A stretch of 64,000 nt of DNA, from positions 2,976,001 through 3,040,000 of the forward strand of contig NZ_CP071503.1 in NCBI RefSeq assembly GCF_017354945.1. Direction: 5' to 3'. Made by a program: the position numbers and the translations under genes. Below, one piece after another: positions 7,691 to 17,547 of this stretch. The notes beneath the pieces were generated by a model. The model searched no databases, was not told the DNA's origin, and saw only the letters and a program-made list of their open reading frames with translations. The stretch's first letter is position 1, and every line of letters begins with the position of its first letter. Source of the DNA: Shewanella avicenniae. GTDB taxonomy: Bacteria > Pseudomonadota > Gammaproteobacteria > Enterobacterales > Shewanellaceae.

Positions 7691-9955
7691 TTAAGCTTTT
7701 GCTCTGGCGTAATGCTTTAACAGCCCTGGGACATCCAAAATCAACGCGATGCCACCATCAGATGTGATAGTCGCCCCCGCCATACCTGGCGTTCCATGCA
7801 ATAATGCGCCCAAAGGCTTAATCACCACTTCCTCTTGACCAATCAAAGCATCAACGACAAAACCCACATGCATAGTACCAAGTTGCACGATCACCACATG
7901 GCCAAATTTTTTGTCGCCATGTTTTAAGCGAGCACCATTTCGCTTCAACCAGTGCTCTAAATAGAACAGCGGTACTGCTTTCTCACGCACAATAACTGTG
8001 AGTTGGCCATCAACAATATTGGTTTTGGTCAAATTAAGATGGAAGATTTCATTCACACTTGAAAGTGGTAAGGCAAACACTTGCTTAGCCACCTCAATCA
8101 TCAAGGTTGGCATAATCGCCAAGGTCAGCGGTACTTTGATTTCTAACCGAGTACCCTTGCCTTTGAGGGAGTCGATATGCACAGTGCCGTTGAGTTGAGT
8201 GATGCGGGTTTTTACCACATCCATTCCTACCCCACGGCCCGAAATATCTGAAATCTCTGTTTTGGTAGAAAATCCCGGTGCAAAAATCAGATTGTAGGCT
8301 TCAGAGTCAGACATACGTGCTGCTGTATCTTCGTCTAACACACCACGACCGATAGCAATCTGTTTGAGTTTTTCCGGATCCATACCAGCACCGTCATCCT
8401 CAATCTTCAACAGGATGTGGTCACCTTCTTGGCTGGCAGAGAGCGTAATCACCCCTGTACGCGATTTACCAGCAGCTTCACGCACAGCTGGCATTTCAAT
8501 ACCATGGTCTACCGAGTTACGCACCAAGTGCACCAAGGGGTCAGCCAAGGCTTCAACAAGGTTCTTATCGAGGTCGGTTTCTTCACCCACCATACGCAGA
8601 TCAATATCTTTATTGAGGCTACGGGCAAGGTCACGTACCACTCGAGGGAAACGGCCAAACACTTTCTTAATTGGCTGCATGCGGGTTTTCATTACCGCGC
8701 CTTGCAGATCAGAGGTGACTAAGTCCAAGTTCGCCAGCGCTTTGGACATCTCTTCGTCTTCACGCGTAATCCCAAGGCTCACTAAGCGGTTACGCACCAA
8801 AACTAACTCGCCCACCATATTCATGATCTGGTCGAGACGTGCGGTATCTACCCGCACCGTAGTTTCGCCCTGAGGCACACTATTACCAGCCGCTGCAGCA
8901 GGTGTCTTTGCGGGAGCCATTGCGGGGACAGGCGCATCTTTGGCGACAGCAGCAACGGAGGCCGTAGGTTTAGGTGCGACGGATGCGGCAGGTTTAGCTG
9001 GTTCAGCTTTCGGAGCAACAGGCTTAGCTGCCGCTTTCGGGGCTTCTGGCGCAGCAGCTTTAGGCGCTGCAGTTGGTGCAGTACCGGTACCAGGCGCAGA
9101 ACCTTTACCGTGTAATTCGTCTAGTAGTTTCTCAAATTCGTCTTCGCTAATCTCATCTGCATCCACCGTCGGCGCTTTAATGATTTCAGCAGTTTTGGCT
9201 TCAGCATTGGCGGCAAACTTACCCTTGCCATGCAGCTCGTCAAGCAGTGATTCAAACTCATCATCGGTAATATCATCAGAATCACTGGCAACCACTGCAG
9301 GTTTGGTTTCAACCACTGCTGCAGCTGCGACAGATGGACCTTTACCTTGGCCATGTAGAGCATCGAGTAAAGCCTCAAACTCAGCTTCATCAATATCGTC
9401 GATGCTATCTGAGCTCGCACTTGATGAGGGAACGTCTGCGACGGGCGCAATGTCAGTCGCTGCCACATCCACCATTTCGTCAAACAGCGCGTCGGTAGAG
9501 TCTGGGTCGATAAAGGTTTCTTCAACTGTCTCCTCGACCTCAGCAACTCCTTCAGCAGGCAATGGTGCCCCCGAACTCAGCAACTTTAATTTTGCTAATA
9601 ATGCCGGATCCGCAGGCTCTTGCTCTTGGCCAGATTGCGTCTGAGAAAACATGACATTGATGGTATCAAGCGCCTGCAGGATGATATCCATCAGCGCCGC
9701 AGATACCTCTCGCTTGCCAGTCCGCAATAAATCGAAGGTATTTTCCGCTTCGTGACAAACATCCACCATCGGCGCGAGACCTAAAAAGCCAGCACCACCT
9801 TTTACGGTATGGAAGCCACGAAAGATGGCATTGAGTAAATCGGTATCTTCAGGATTATTTTCCAAGGCAACAAGTTGCTCTTGAAGCAGCTCAAGAATTT
9901 CACCAGCTTCTATCAAAAAGTCCTGAAGAATCTCTTCATCAACATCAAAGGCCAT
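7691..9955 (-). CDS. cheA: Chemotaxis histidine kinase CheA with ParP-type linker repeats
   Basis: 754 residues. P1 phosphotransfer domain residues 1-105 with H49 in [11 protein letters not shown]3 dimerisation from about 367 ([18 protein letters not shown]); P4 kinase with N box [13 protein letters not shown]1 DDGAGMD and G2 [10 protein letters not shown]5 CheW-like domain at the C-terminus. No typical P2 CheY-binding domain is evident in the 130-365 linker. Instead three repeats of the type [15 protein letters not shown] occur at about residues 187-206, 228-246 and 267-285, followed by an Ala/Pro/Lys-rich tether. In Vibrio the region between P1 and P3 (called LID) contacts ParP, so these may be docking segments. 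It phosphorylates CheY and CheB. Confidence 0.97.
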   Translation of the reverse strand: MAFDVDEEILQDFLIEAGEILELLQEQLVALENNPEDTDLLNAIFRGFHTVKGGAGFLGLAPMVDVCHEAENTFDLLRTGKREVSAALMDIILQALDTINVMFSQTQSGQEQEPADPALLAKLKLLSSGAPLPAEGVAEVEETVEETFIDPDSTDALFDEMVDVAATDIAPVADVPSSSASSDSIDDIDEAEFEALLDALHGQGKGPSVAAAAVVETKPAVVASDSDDITDDEFESLLDELHGKGKFAANAEAKTAEIIKAPTVDADEISEDEFEKLLDELHGKGSAPGTGTAPTAAPKAAAPEAPKAAAKPVAPKAEPAKPAASVAPKPTASVAAVAKDAPVPAMAPAKTPAAAAGNSVPQGETTVRVDTARLDQIMNMVGELVLVRNRLVSLGITREDEEMSKALANLDLVTSDLQGAVMKTRMQPIKKVFGRFPRVVRDLARSLNKDIDLRMVGEETDLDKNLVEALADPLVHLVRNSVDHGIEMPAVREAAGKSRTGVITLSASQEGDHILLKIEDDGAGMDPEKLKQIAIGRGVLDEDTAARMSDSEAYNLIFAPGFSTKTEISDISGRGVGMDVVKTRITQLNGTVHIDSLKGKGTRLEIKVPLTLAIMPTLMIEVAKQVFALPLSSVNEIFHLNLTKTNIVDGQLTVIVREKAVPLFYLEHWLKRNGARLKHGDKKFGHVVIVQLGTMHVGFVVDALIGQEEVVIKPLGALLHGTPGMAGATITSDGGIALILDVPGLLKHYARAKA
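9101..9397 (-). repeat. Three degenerate protein repeats in the CheA P1-P3 linker
   Basis: Translated repeats [38 protein letters not shown] and [19 protein letters not shown] lie about 40 residues apart. A weaker cousin ([11 protein letters not shown]) is at residues 153-163. Each looks like a short amphipathic helix flanked by flexible sequence, typical of repeated docking motifs. Confidence 0.85.
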
Positions 9956-9970
9956 TAAATTGACTCCTAA

Positions 9971-10714
9971 TCAGAATCCTAAGCTGGATAACAGGTCATC
10001 GACTTCGTCTTGCCCGGTAACGACATCTGCACGGGTCTCAGCATTTAAGATTGGGCCTTCGGCCTCGATACTGCTCTTAGCTGACGTAGTCTCTGCTAAC
10101 TGCTCTTCGGTTTGCGCCCCAAAAACAGTGAGTAATGACACTAGGCTGGTTTCAACTTCACGCACGAGATCAATCACGCGACGGATCATCTGCCCAGTTA
10201 AATCCTGAAAATCCTGCGCCATCATAATTTCATTCAAAAGTTGGCGTAATCTATTCGCATCGGCATCACACTGGCCAAGAAAATGCTGTACGTCATGGCA
10301 CAGACCTTTAAATTCGGCGAGCGAAATATCACGCCGCATAAGACGTTCCCAATTGGGTTTAACTGCAGAAAGGTTGCTGGTTAACGCATCAGAAAGCGGT
10401 AAACATTCTTCAACCGCATCCATGGTTTTGTTTGCTGCTTGTTCGGTCATATCGATGACATACGTTAGCCGTTCTTTGGCATCTGGTATGTCGTTATTCG
10501 CTAATTCGATTAAGCGACTGTCGACCTGAAAATCAACCAAGGCGTTATGTAACTGCCGAGTGAGTTTTCCTACTTCATCAAAGAGTTCTTTTTGAATAGG
10601 CTGCGCTAAATCGCGTACGATTTCATCAGCTTGAGCCTGTTCACCAGCTTGCAACAGGGCAACGAGTTCCTGAGCCTGCTCAAGGGTAATCAGTTTGGAC
10701 GTTTCAGCATTCAT
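9971..10714 (-). CDS. cheZ: CheY-P phosphatase CheZ
   Basis: A long helical-hairpin protein, 247 residues from the ATG at 10712-10714. The catalytic motif QDFQDLTGQ is at residues 167-175, with D171 and Q175 matching the Asp/Gln pair that activates water for CheY-P hydrolysis. The C-terminus DEVDDLLSSLGF is the CheY-binding tail. I prefer this start (GGGGTGA upstream) over an in-frame start at 10744 inside cheY. It lies between cheY and cheA, as in Vibrio and Pseudomonas. Confidence 0.95.
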   Translation of the reverse strand: MNAETSKLITLEQAQELVALLQAGEQAQADEIVRDLAQPIQKELFDEVGKLTRQLHNALVDFQVDSRLIELANNDIPDAKERLTYVIDMTEQAANKTMDAVEECLPLSDALTSNLSAVKPNWERLMRRDISLAEFKGLCHDVQHFLGQCDADANRLRQLLNEIMMAQDFQDLTGQMIRRVIDLVREVETSLVSLLTVFGAQTEEQLAETTSAKSSIEAEGPILNAETRADVVTGQDEVDDLLSSLGF

Positions 10715-10727
10715 TGCATCACCCCAA

Positions 10728-11111
10728 TTAACCGAGACGTTCAAAAATCTTATCGAGCTTCTCTTTTAGGGTTGCAGCAGTAAATGGTTTAACAACGTAA
10801 CCATTAACCCCAGCTTGTGCGGCTGCAATAATTTGCTCACGCTTAGCTTCGGCGGTCACCATCAACACAGGGATGTGCTTCAAATTTTCATCAGCACGAA
10901 TGGCTTTTAATAGATCAATACCTTGCATGCCGGGCATGTTCCAGTCTGTCACTACAAAGTCAAAATCGCCTTTTTGCAGCATTGGCAACGCTGTTGAACC
11001 ATCATCGGCCTCTTGAGTATTGTTAAACCCAAGATCCCGCAGCAAATTCTTGATGATGCGCCTCATCGTTGAAAAGTCGTCAACAATGAGAATCTTCATA
11101 TTCTTGTCCAA
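10728..11111 (-). CDS. cheY: Chemotaxis response regulator CheY
   Basis: 127-residue single receiver domain. D11/D12, phospho-acceptor D56 (VVTDWNMPG), T86 (LMVTAEA) and K108 (VVKPF) are all present, as is Y105 near the usual signalling tyrosine. CheY-P binds the FliM N-terminus (MSDILSQDEIDALL, gene at 20153) to change motor rotation. It lies 45 bases after fliA and was probably cotranscribed with it; no separate promoter was seen. Confidence 0.97.
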   Translation of the reverse strand: MDKNMKILIVDDFSTMRRIIKNLLRDLGFNNTQEADDGSTALPMLQKGDFDFVVTDWNMPGMQGIDLLKAIRADENLKHIPVLMVTAEAKREQIIAAAQAGVNGYVVKPFTAATLKEKLDKIFERLG

Positions 11112-11156
11112 GGTTTCCTCCGCTGAGCTGAAATTATCTACGGCTCACTATTAATT

Positions 11157-11876
11157 CTATATCTGAGTCCAATGTTTGAGCTTGGCTTTTAGTCTAAGCA
11201 TTGCCTGACTATGAATTTGGCTGACTCTTGATTCACTAACATCCAAAACGGCGCCGATCTCTTTTAAGTTAAGCGCCTCGTCATAGTAAAGCGACAATAC
11301 CAAGGCTTCTCTTTCCGGTATTTGTTTGATTGCTTCGGTCAGCGCTGATTGAAATTGACTCGATGCCAAGCTATCAAAGGTGTCGTTCTCGACCATATCT
11401 TCCGATATAAGTATATCGGTAGATACGCCAAGATCCTCAATTCCTATTATTTTACCAGCAGATACGTCTGAAAGTATGTGATGATATTCATCCAACGATA
11501 TATTCAAACGCGCTGCAATTTCAGTATCTCGCGCATCTCGACCGAATTCCTGCTCTAGCTCATCAATCACTTGAGCAATCATACGTTGATTACGATGAAC
11601 AGAACGCGGCACCCAATCACCACGACGAATTTCGTCAATCATCGCGCCACGGATGCGGATACCAGCAAAGGTTTCAAATTTTGCACCTTTGCCACCATCG
11701 TATTTGGCGGCAGCTTCCAACAAACCGATCATTCCGGCTTGAATTAAATCATCTACCTGAACTGAGGCGGGTAACCGCGCCAACATATGGTGTGCGATGC
11801 GTTTAACAAGTGGCGCATACTGTTCAACGATAAGGGTTTTATCGTTTGCTCCAGCATACGCTGCCACTTTATTCAC
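11157..11876 (-). CDS. fliA: Flagellar sigma factor FliA (sigma-28)
   Basis: From the GTG at 11874-11876 the protein is 239 residues, the same length as E. coli FliA. Region 2 (EQYAPLVKRIAHHMLARLP, QVDDLIQAGMIGLLEAAAKY, FAGIRIRGAMIDEIRRGDWV) and region 4 (EREALVLSLYYDEALNLKEI then LDVSESRVSQIHSQA) are clear. The start overlaps the flhG stop by eight bases and has AGGAAGG just upstream; a further GTG three codons downstream is possible. It directs RNA polymerase to late flagellar promoters such as those at 38301, 53796 and 60080, and is inhibited by FlgM (53865). Confidence 0.95.
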   Translation of the reverse strand: MNKVAAYAGANDKTLIVEQYAPLVKRIAHHMLARLPASVQVDDLIQAGMIGLLEAAAKYDGGKGAKFETFAGIRIRGAMIDEIRRGDWVPRSVHRNQRMIAQVIDELEQEFGRDARDTEIAARLNISLDEYHHILSDVSAGKIIGIEDLGVSTDILISEDMVENDTFDSLASSQFQSALTEAIKQIPEREALVLSLYYDEALNLKEIGAVLDVSESRVSQIHSQAMLRLKAKLKHWTQI

Positions 11877-12750
11877 TCGCACCTTCCTCTTGGTATTCAG
11901 GCTTCTTAACCAGTCGTTCAACAAAGAACTCTAAATGACCACCCGGTTGTTGTGGGATAGGCCAACTGATCACTTTGTTCGCCAATCCATGATAGGCGAT
12001 ACTGGCAGGCGACTTAGGAAACGCTTCTACAATCAATTTTTGCTTACGTACTGATTTTCGCAAGTTTTCATCGAAAGGAATTGTTGCTACTAATTCTAGC
12101 GCGACATCTAAAAATCGGTCGGTTACTTTACTGAGCTTAGCAAATAATTCCATGCCTTCACGTAAACTGCGGACCATATTAGCCACAATTTTGAAGCGGA
12201 ACACACCATGCTCACGACTGAGAATTTTGATAAGCGCGTAGGCGTCGGTAATCGAGGTAGGTTCATCACAGACAACCACCAATACATCTTGTGAGGCACG
12301 AGAAAAACTCAGCACCATGTCAGAGATACCGGCGGCGGTGTCCACGATGAGGATATCAAATTGGGTTTTCATTTCGCTGAAGGCGCGAATCAACCCAGCA
12401 TGTTGTGCTGGACTGAGTTCTACCATTGCTTGCGTACCTGAAGTTGCGGGGATAATCCCGATGCCTTTAGGCCCACGCAGAATGATGTCGTCTAACTCAG
12501 CTTCGCCTGACAACACGTGTGACAAGTTACGCTCCGCACGTAAGCCCAGCATGACGTCAACGTTGGCCAACCCGAGGTCAGCGTCCAGTACGACTACACG
12601 CTTCCCTTTCTCTGCTAATGCAACAGCGGTATTGATGGAGACGCTCGTTTTACCAACCCCGCCTTTGCCACCAGTAACGGCTATCACTTTCACTTTGTCG
12701 TTATATTCCTGATTCATTTTTCGTAAACCGCTCGCTTGGTCCCGGGTCAT
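11869..12750 (-). CDS. flhG: Flagellar number regulator FlhG (FleN), MinD-like ATPase
   Basis: 293 residues. A deviant Walker A motif VTGGKGGVGKTS lies near residue 25, with DADLGLANVDVMLGL and LIVDTAAGIS after it. The N-terminal DQASGLR (residues 4-10) is the activation helix that stimulates FlhF GTPase, which supports the ATG at 12748-12750 over an in-frame start at 12768. A C-terminal amphipathic helix, as expected for membrane binding, is plausible near VERLVKKP. FlhG limits the cell to one polar flagellum, in part by restraining the master regulator FlrA/FleQ. It starts 4 bases after flhF. Confidence 0.95.
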   Translation of the reverse strand: MTRDQASGLRKMNQEYNDKVKVIAVTGGKGGVGKTSVSINTAVALAEKGKRVVVLDADLGLANVDVMLGLRAERNLSHVLSGEAELDDIILRGPKGIGIIPATSGTQAMVELSPAQHAGLIRAFSEMKTQFDILIVDTAAGISDMVLSFSRASQDVLVVVCDEPTSITDAYALIKILSREHGVFRFKIVANMVRSLREGMELFAKLSKVTDRFLDVALELVATIPFDENLRKSVRKQKLIVEAFPKSPASIAYHGLANKVISWPIPQQPGGHLEFFVERLVKKPEYQEEGASE

Positions 12751-12754
12751 AACT

Positions 12755-14152
12755 CTACTCAAATGCATAGGTCATCTCTGGTGACCTGGCTCTAGGGTGA
12801 AATACTTGTGTCTCTGACTTATTCAACAAGGCTAAGGCTTGTTTCGCTAATGCCAGCGTATCAGCTACCTGCATATCTTCTGGCACGCGTTGTCCATCAG
12901 TGATGTAACTCAATGATAAACCACTTTGAATCAATACACTCAATGCGGCACCTAAAGAAACTGACTCATCGAGTTTAGTCAAAATTGCGCCTGCTAACGG
13001 GATCCGTTGAAAATGCGCCACCGCTTCTTCTAATACGCGACGTTGGCCAGTTGCCGACAGCACCAAATAACTTCTGATAGGCAAGCGACTGTTGGCTGCC
13101 AAGTTATCCAATTGTTCGCACAATCGCATATCTCGTTGTCCCATTCCAGCGGTATCGATCAAGACTAATTTGCGATTGCGGAATTGATAGACAATTTGCT
13201 CCAACTCTTTAAGATCATTAGCTTGTTTTACTGGACATCCCATTATCTTGCCATAAGTTGCCAATTGCTCAAAGGCTCCAATGCGATAATGGTCGGTGGT
13301 GATCAAAACCACGGAATCTGGGCCGTGATGCGCCACAAACCGAGCTGCAATTTTGGCCAGTGAGGTCGTTTTACCAACGCCAGTTGGTCCTACCAATGCG
13401 ACAATGCCACCCTGACGAACAATATCGTCACCTTTGTTATCCAACAAATTAGCTAACGCTTGTGGTAAGGCTCGCACCAGCTCTGCAGGTGTGTAGTGTT
13501 CACTCAACGCAGCGAGCTTAGCTGATACCGCGGGTGAAAATTCAGCTTCCAGCAGTTTACGCTCAAGCATCGCCCCGACCGGATCAGTACGATTTTTATG
13601 ATCTTTCATCAGCGAGCTCATTTGATGCGTCAATAAATTACGAATAGAGGCCAGCTCTTCACGCATCAACTCAATCTCTTTTGACTGCTTGGCATTGGTA
13701 TTTTTTGCCGCCGGCTGATGGCCAAATGGCATGCTGTCGGCCAAACTGCGCGACTCAGCTGCTTTAGGTTTTTCTAGCCCCTGTGCCCAAGCGGGTGTTT
13801 CTATTGCTGATGCTTGGTGCGCGTTATTATCGCTAATTTGTTGCTTCAGGCGTGCGTGTTGACGCTCTAATAAGGCTTCCAGTGAATCTGCAGCGGGAGC
13901 AGTAGCTTTCACAGGGCGCGCAGTGGTTTTGACGTGCCCAATAGAGACTTTGTCGTCAGACAGGTCTGGAAAAATCGCCGCTTGCGGTTGAGTGATTTTT
14001 GGCTGTGGCTCGTCGTAATCGACCGCGGCCACAATTTCGATGCCACCAGTGACCTTTTTGTTCGACATAATGACTGCATCAGAGCCGAGTGTGTCTTTGA
14101 CTTGCGCCAGCGCAGTTCGCATATCTTTGGCAAAAAAACGTTTAATTTTCAC
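12755..14152 (-). CDS. flhF: Flagellar placement GTPase FlhF (SRP family)
   Basis: The 465-residue protein has three parts: a variable basic B domain (1-150, starting MKIKRFFAKDMRTALAQVKD), an N domain (about 160-245) and an SRP-type GTPase G domain with P-loop GPTGVGKT (255-262), LITTDHYRIGAFEQL, LVLIDTAGMGQRD and ILTKLDE. FlhF marks the cell pole for assembly of the first flagellar parts and is controlled by FlhG, the next gene. It starts 12 bases after flhA. Confidence 0.96.
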   Translation of the reverse strand: MKIKRFFAKDMRTALAQVKDTLGSDAVIMSNKKVTGGIEIVAAVDYDEPQPKITQPQAAIFPDLSDDKVSIGHVKTTARPVKATAPAADSLEALLERQHARLKQQISDNNAHQASAIETPAWAQGLEKPKAAESRSLADSMPFGHQPAAKNTNAKQSKEIELMREELASIRNLLTHQMSSLMKDHKNRTDPVGAMLERKLLEAEFSPAVSAKLAALSEHYTPAELVRALPQALANLLDNKGDDIVRQGGIVALVGPTGVGKTTSLAKIAARFVAHHGPDSVVLITTDHYRIGAFEQLATYGKIMGCPVKQANDLKELEQIVYQFRNRKLVLIDTAGMGQRDMRLCEQLDNLAANSRLPIRSYLVLSATGQRRVLEEAVAHFQRIPLAGAILTKLDESVSLGAALSVLIQSGLSLSYITDGQRVPEDMQVADTLALAKQALALLNKSETQVFHPRARSPEMTYAFE

Positions 14153-14164
14153 TGTTGCTTACTC

Positions 14165-16264
14165 CTACTGGCCGACTGCCGCGACGATTCTAATCTGCTT
14201 CTCGTCAGGCACTTCCTGATAAGAGATGACTCTTAAGTTTGGAATGGTGTGCTTAACGAAGCGTGACAGTGTGGCGCGGAGCATTCCTGAGGTCAGTAGA
14301 ATTGCTGGCTGACCGACCATCTCTTGCTTTTGCGCTGCGTCTACTAAGGAGCGCTGCATCCGTTCTGCAAGGCCTGGTTCGATGTTTGGACCATCGCCAC
14401 CTGTCGCTTGCATCGACTGATGCAACATCTGTTCCAACTCAGGCGCCAAAGTAATGACAGGCACTTCATCTTCGGGTCCTGCAATCTCTTGTACGATCAT
14501 GCGTTTAAGGGCAATACGCACTGCAGCGGTTAGCACTTCCGGATCGGTGCTCTTAGGCCCATACTCCAACAGCGTTTGTACAATTGTGCGCAGATCGCGT
14601 ACTGATACACCTTCGTTGAGCAGGTTTTGCATTACTTTTACCACGGTCGCCAAACTCATGACATCGGGGACAAAACCCTCCACCAACTTAGGCGCACGCT
14701 TCGACAACATATCCAGCAATTGCTGTACTTCTTCATACCCGAGCAATTTAGCTGCGTTGTTGGTCAGTAATTGGCTTAAGTGAGTGGCAATAACCGTAGA
14801 TGCGTCAACCACTGTGTAACCGAGAGTTTGCGCGTGTTCACGCATTTCAGGCGCAATCCAAACCGCTTCCAACCCAAAGGCTGGGTCTTTAGTTGCCACC
14901 CCATCAAGCTTGCCAAACACTTGGCCTGGGTTGATAGCCAATTCGCAGTCATGGCGTATCTCCGCCTCACCTGAAGCGACGCCCATCAATGAGATACGAT
15001 AAGCAGAAGGGGCCAAATCAAGGTTGTCACGAATGTGTACCGCAGGCACCAAAAAGCCCAGCTCTTGCGACAGCTTTTTACGTACCCCTTTGATACGACC
15101 AAGCAGTTCGCCGCCTTGGCCTTTGTCCACCAACGGGATCAAGCGATAGCCTACTTCAAGGCCAATGGTATCCACAGGGCGCACATCGTCCCAGCTGAGA
15201 TCTTTCGGCTCAGCAGTCGCTTTTTCGATTGGGCCATTTTTGGCCAGCTCGAGCGCTTTTTTCTTGTTGGCTTCGTTGCGACGATTAATGAAGTAGGCAC
15301 CAGCAGCTGCCACCAATGCAAAGCTGAGGAACGCCAGATGCGGCATCCCCGGCACTATGCCCATGATGAACAGCACTGACGCTGCAATCATCAGTGACTT
15401 AGGGTTATCAAACATCTGCTGGACGACTTGCTCGCCCATATCACCGCTTTCATTTTGACGAGTCACCATTAAGGCGGCGGCGATAGACAACAGTAAACCG
15501 GGGATCTGAGCCACCAAACCGTCACCAATGGTCAACAGGGTGTAGATCTCTACCGCTTGAGAGAAGTCTAATCCGTGCTGCACCATACCGATGATAAAGC
15601 CGCCGAGAATGTTGATCACCAGAATCAAAATACCCGCAACCGCATCCCCTTTTACGAACTTCGAAGCACCGTCCATTGAGCCGTAAAAATCCGCCTCTGC
15701 TGTCACTTCAGCTCGGCGCAGACGCGCTTGTTCTTGATTGATGATACCCGCATTTAAGTCCGCATCAATCGCCATCTGCTTACCTGGCATGGCATCCAAG
15801 GTAAAGCGAGCACTAACTTCAGAAATACGGCCTGCACCTTTGGTCACTACCGCGAAGTTGATGATGATGAGGATTAAAAACACCACCAAACCCACAGCAT
15901 AGTTGCCACCAATCACTACCGAGCCAAAGGCTTCAATCACTTTACCTGCGGCGTCGGCGCCATTATGCCCCTCAAGCAACACAACCCGCGTTGACGCAAC
16001 GTTTAGCGCCAATCGCAATAAAGTTGCGACCAAAAGTACAGTGGGAAATGCAGCAAAATCTAGTGGGCGGCTGGTGTACACCGCCACCAGCAGCACCACA
16101 AGTGCTAAGGCGATATTGAATGAAAACAGGATATCCAGCAGAAAAGCGGGCATCGGCAACACAATCATTGCCAGCGTAGCTAACACGAGTAGCGGCGTAC
16201 CTACGCCTTTAAAACTGGCAGGTCGAATTTGGCGCCACTGTCCGAGAGTTGCTCTTACATCCAT
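14165..16264 (-). CDS. flhA: Flagellar export gate protein FlhA
   Basis: About 699 residues. The N-terminal half has eight membrane segments with the FHIPEP signature area (STRVVLLEGHNG through KGAGRISEVSARFTLDAMPG) and the C-terminal half is the cytoplasmic nonameric ring with chaperone docking sites. FlhA uses proton flow to drive flagellar export. The start is ATG at 16262-16264: a TTG at 16294 would lengthen the frame, but it lies upstream of the transcription start (about 16290) predicted from the sigma-54 site. First gene of the flhA-flhF-flhG-fliA-che operon. Confidence 0.95.
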   Translation of the reverse strand: MDVRATLGQWRQIRPASFKGVGTPLLVLATLAMIVLPMPAFLLDILFSFNIALALVVLLVAVYTSRPLDFAAFPTVLLVATLLRLALNVASTRVVLLEGHNGADAAGKVIEAFGSVVIGGNYAVGLVVFLILIIINFAVVTKGAGRISEVSARFTLDAMPGKQMAIDADLNAGIINQEQARLRRAEVTAEADFYGSMDGASKFVKGDAVAGILILVINILGGFIIGMVQHGLDFSQAVEIYTLLTIGDGLVAQIPGLLLSIAAALMVTRQNESGDMGEQVVQQMFDNPKSLMIAASVLFIMGIVPGMPHLAFLSFALVAAAGAYFINRRNEANKKKALELAKNGPIEKATAEPKDLSWDDVRPVDTIGLEVGYRLIPLVDKGQGGELLGRIKGVRKKLSQELGFLVPAVHIRDNLDLAPSAYRISLMGVASGEAEIRHDCELAINPGQVFGKLDGVATKDPAFGLEAVWIAPEMREHAQTLGYTVVDASTVIATHLSQLLTNNAAKLLGYEEVQQLLDMLSKRAPKLVEGFVPDVMSLATVVKVMQNLLNEGVSVRDLRTIVQTLLEYGPKSTDPEVLTAAVRIALKRMIVQEIAGPEDEVPVITLAPELEQMLHQSMQATGGDGPNIEPGLAERMQRSLVDAAQKQEMVGQPAILLTSGMLRATLSRFVKHTIPNLRVISYQEVPDEKQIRIVAAVGQ

Positions 16265-16301
16265 CACATCAGCCTGAGAATTGACACTTTGCAAGGTAAA
16301 A

Positions 16302-16316
16302 GCAAACTTCGCGCCA
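16302..16316 (-). promoter_or_regulatory. Sigma-54 promoter of the flhA-flhFG-fliA-che operon
   Basis: The minus strand reads TGGCGCGAAGTTTGC, matching TGGCACG-N4-TTGC with one mismatch and exact GG-N10-GC spacing. The predicted start is near 16290, leaving a leader of about 26 bases to the flhA ATG. Confidence 0.75.
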
Positions 16317-16410
16317 ATCGTTAGTGAGTGACTGATACCCTATCAAACACTACTCACAATTGCTGTTTAACTGAGCAAACTCAGCGAGATAGCACTCACC
16401 GAATATCCAG

Positions 16411-17547
16411 TTAGTACTTTTTAAACTCATCAGGAATCGGTTGATTAAGCGGGATCGGCGTAGGCTTACGACCACGGCCTTTTTGATATTGACGCAATTG
16501 AAATACGTAGGCCAACACTTGTGCCACAGCAGTAAATAGCCCTTCAGGGATCTGCTGTTCAATCTTAGTGGTGTGGTAAATTGCCCGTGCCAACAGCGGC
16601 GCGGAAACAATCGCAATATTATATTCACGGGCGATTTCACGAATTTTAAACGCCACTTCATCCGTGCCCTTGGCGACGATATAGGGCGCGGCGGCTTTCT
16701 TCGCATCATACTTCACCGCAACAGCATAATGCTCAGGGTTCACCACAATCACGTCAGCTTTTGGCACTTCGGCCATCATCCGCCGCTGTGCCATTTCACG
16801 TTGCAGCTGACGAATCCGCCCTTTCACTTCAGGCTTACCTTCAGTGTCTTTATATTCGTCTTTTACCTCTTGTTTAGTCATCCGTAACTGTTTGTTATGG
16901 TTCCAAATCTGATACGGCACATCGATAATCACAATCAACAAGGTTGAAAAACACAGCAGGGTAAAAATCCACCACAGCAAGTCCATCGCATGCATTAAAT
17001 TGCCGGGAAGATGGTCCTGTGACAGATTCAAAATATCGGGGAAATACACAGTCAGCAGCAGGTAAGCCGATAAGGCCACTACCGAGAATTTTGCAATGCC
17101 CTTGGTCAGTTCCACTAACGCTTGCAGACCAAACATCCGCTTGAGTCCGGTCAAAGGGTTCATTTTACTGCCCTTGGGCGTAATCGCCTGCGCACTAAAA
17201 CTTACCCCACCAACCACGATATTGCCTACAAACGCAACCAATGCTAGAAACGCTATAAACCCCAAAATGGGCAGACCAGTCTCAGCCAGCACCGCACTCC
17301 AAACGCTGAATAAACTGCGGGTATCGAAAATCTGGTCACGTTCAATCGTGAACAGACTTCTCATCATATTGGATAAGCCATTAATCAAACTGGGCCCCGC
17401 AATCGCGAATCCTAACGCAGACGCCAGCAGCACTGCCGAGGTACCCAACTCTCTTGAGCGCGGTACTTGGCCTTTCTCCCGCGCCTGCTCAAGCCTTCGG
17501 GAGGTGGCCTCTTCGGTTTTTTCCTGTCCGTCCTGATTTTCCGCCAT
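16411..17547 (-). CDS. flhB: Flagellar export switch protein FlhB, with NPEH cleavage motif
   Basis: 378 residues: N-terminal EKTEEATSRRLEQAREKGQV, four membrane segments (about residues 30-210) and a cytoplasmic C-domain. FlhB cleaves itself between Asn and Pro and, with FliK, switches export from hook to filament subunits. Here the motif is N270-P271-E272-H273 (16729-16740) followed by YAVAVKYD, so the usual Thr is Glu. Asn, Pro and His are kept, and cleavage may still occur. It ends with a basic, Pro-rich tail. The start overlaps the fliR stop (TAATG). Last gene of the fliK-to-flhB run. Confidence 0.95.
   Translation of the reverse strand: MAENQDGQEKTEEATSRRLEQAREKGQVPRSRELGTSAVLLASALGFAIAGPSLINGLSNMMRSLFTIERDQIFDTRSLFSVWSAVLAETGLPILGFIAFLALVAFVGNIVVGGVSFSAQAITPKGSKMNPLTGLKRMFGLQALVELTKGIAKFSVVALSAYLLLTVYFPDILNLSQDHLPGNLMHAMDLLWWIFTLLCFSTLLIVIIDVPYQIWNHNKQLRMTKQEVKDEYKDTEGKPEVKGRIRQLQREMAQRRMMAEVPKADVIVVNPEHYAVAVKYDAKKAAAPYIVAKGTDEVAFKIREIAREYNIAIVSAPLLARAIYHTTKIEQQIPEGLFTAVAQVLAYVFQLRQYQKGRGRKPTPIPLNQPIPDEFKKY

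Noticed and set aside
8940-9644. Long plus-strand open frame (234 codons) rich in Ala and Ser
   Set aside because: It lies antisense to the CheA linker; its composition is the complement of Ala/Pro/Lys repeats and it has no recognisable domain.
16371-16384. Hairpin CTGAG-CAAA-CTCAG after flhB
   Set aside because: Five base pairs and no T tail; too weak for a terminator.
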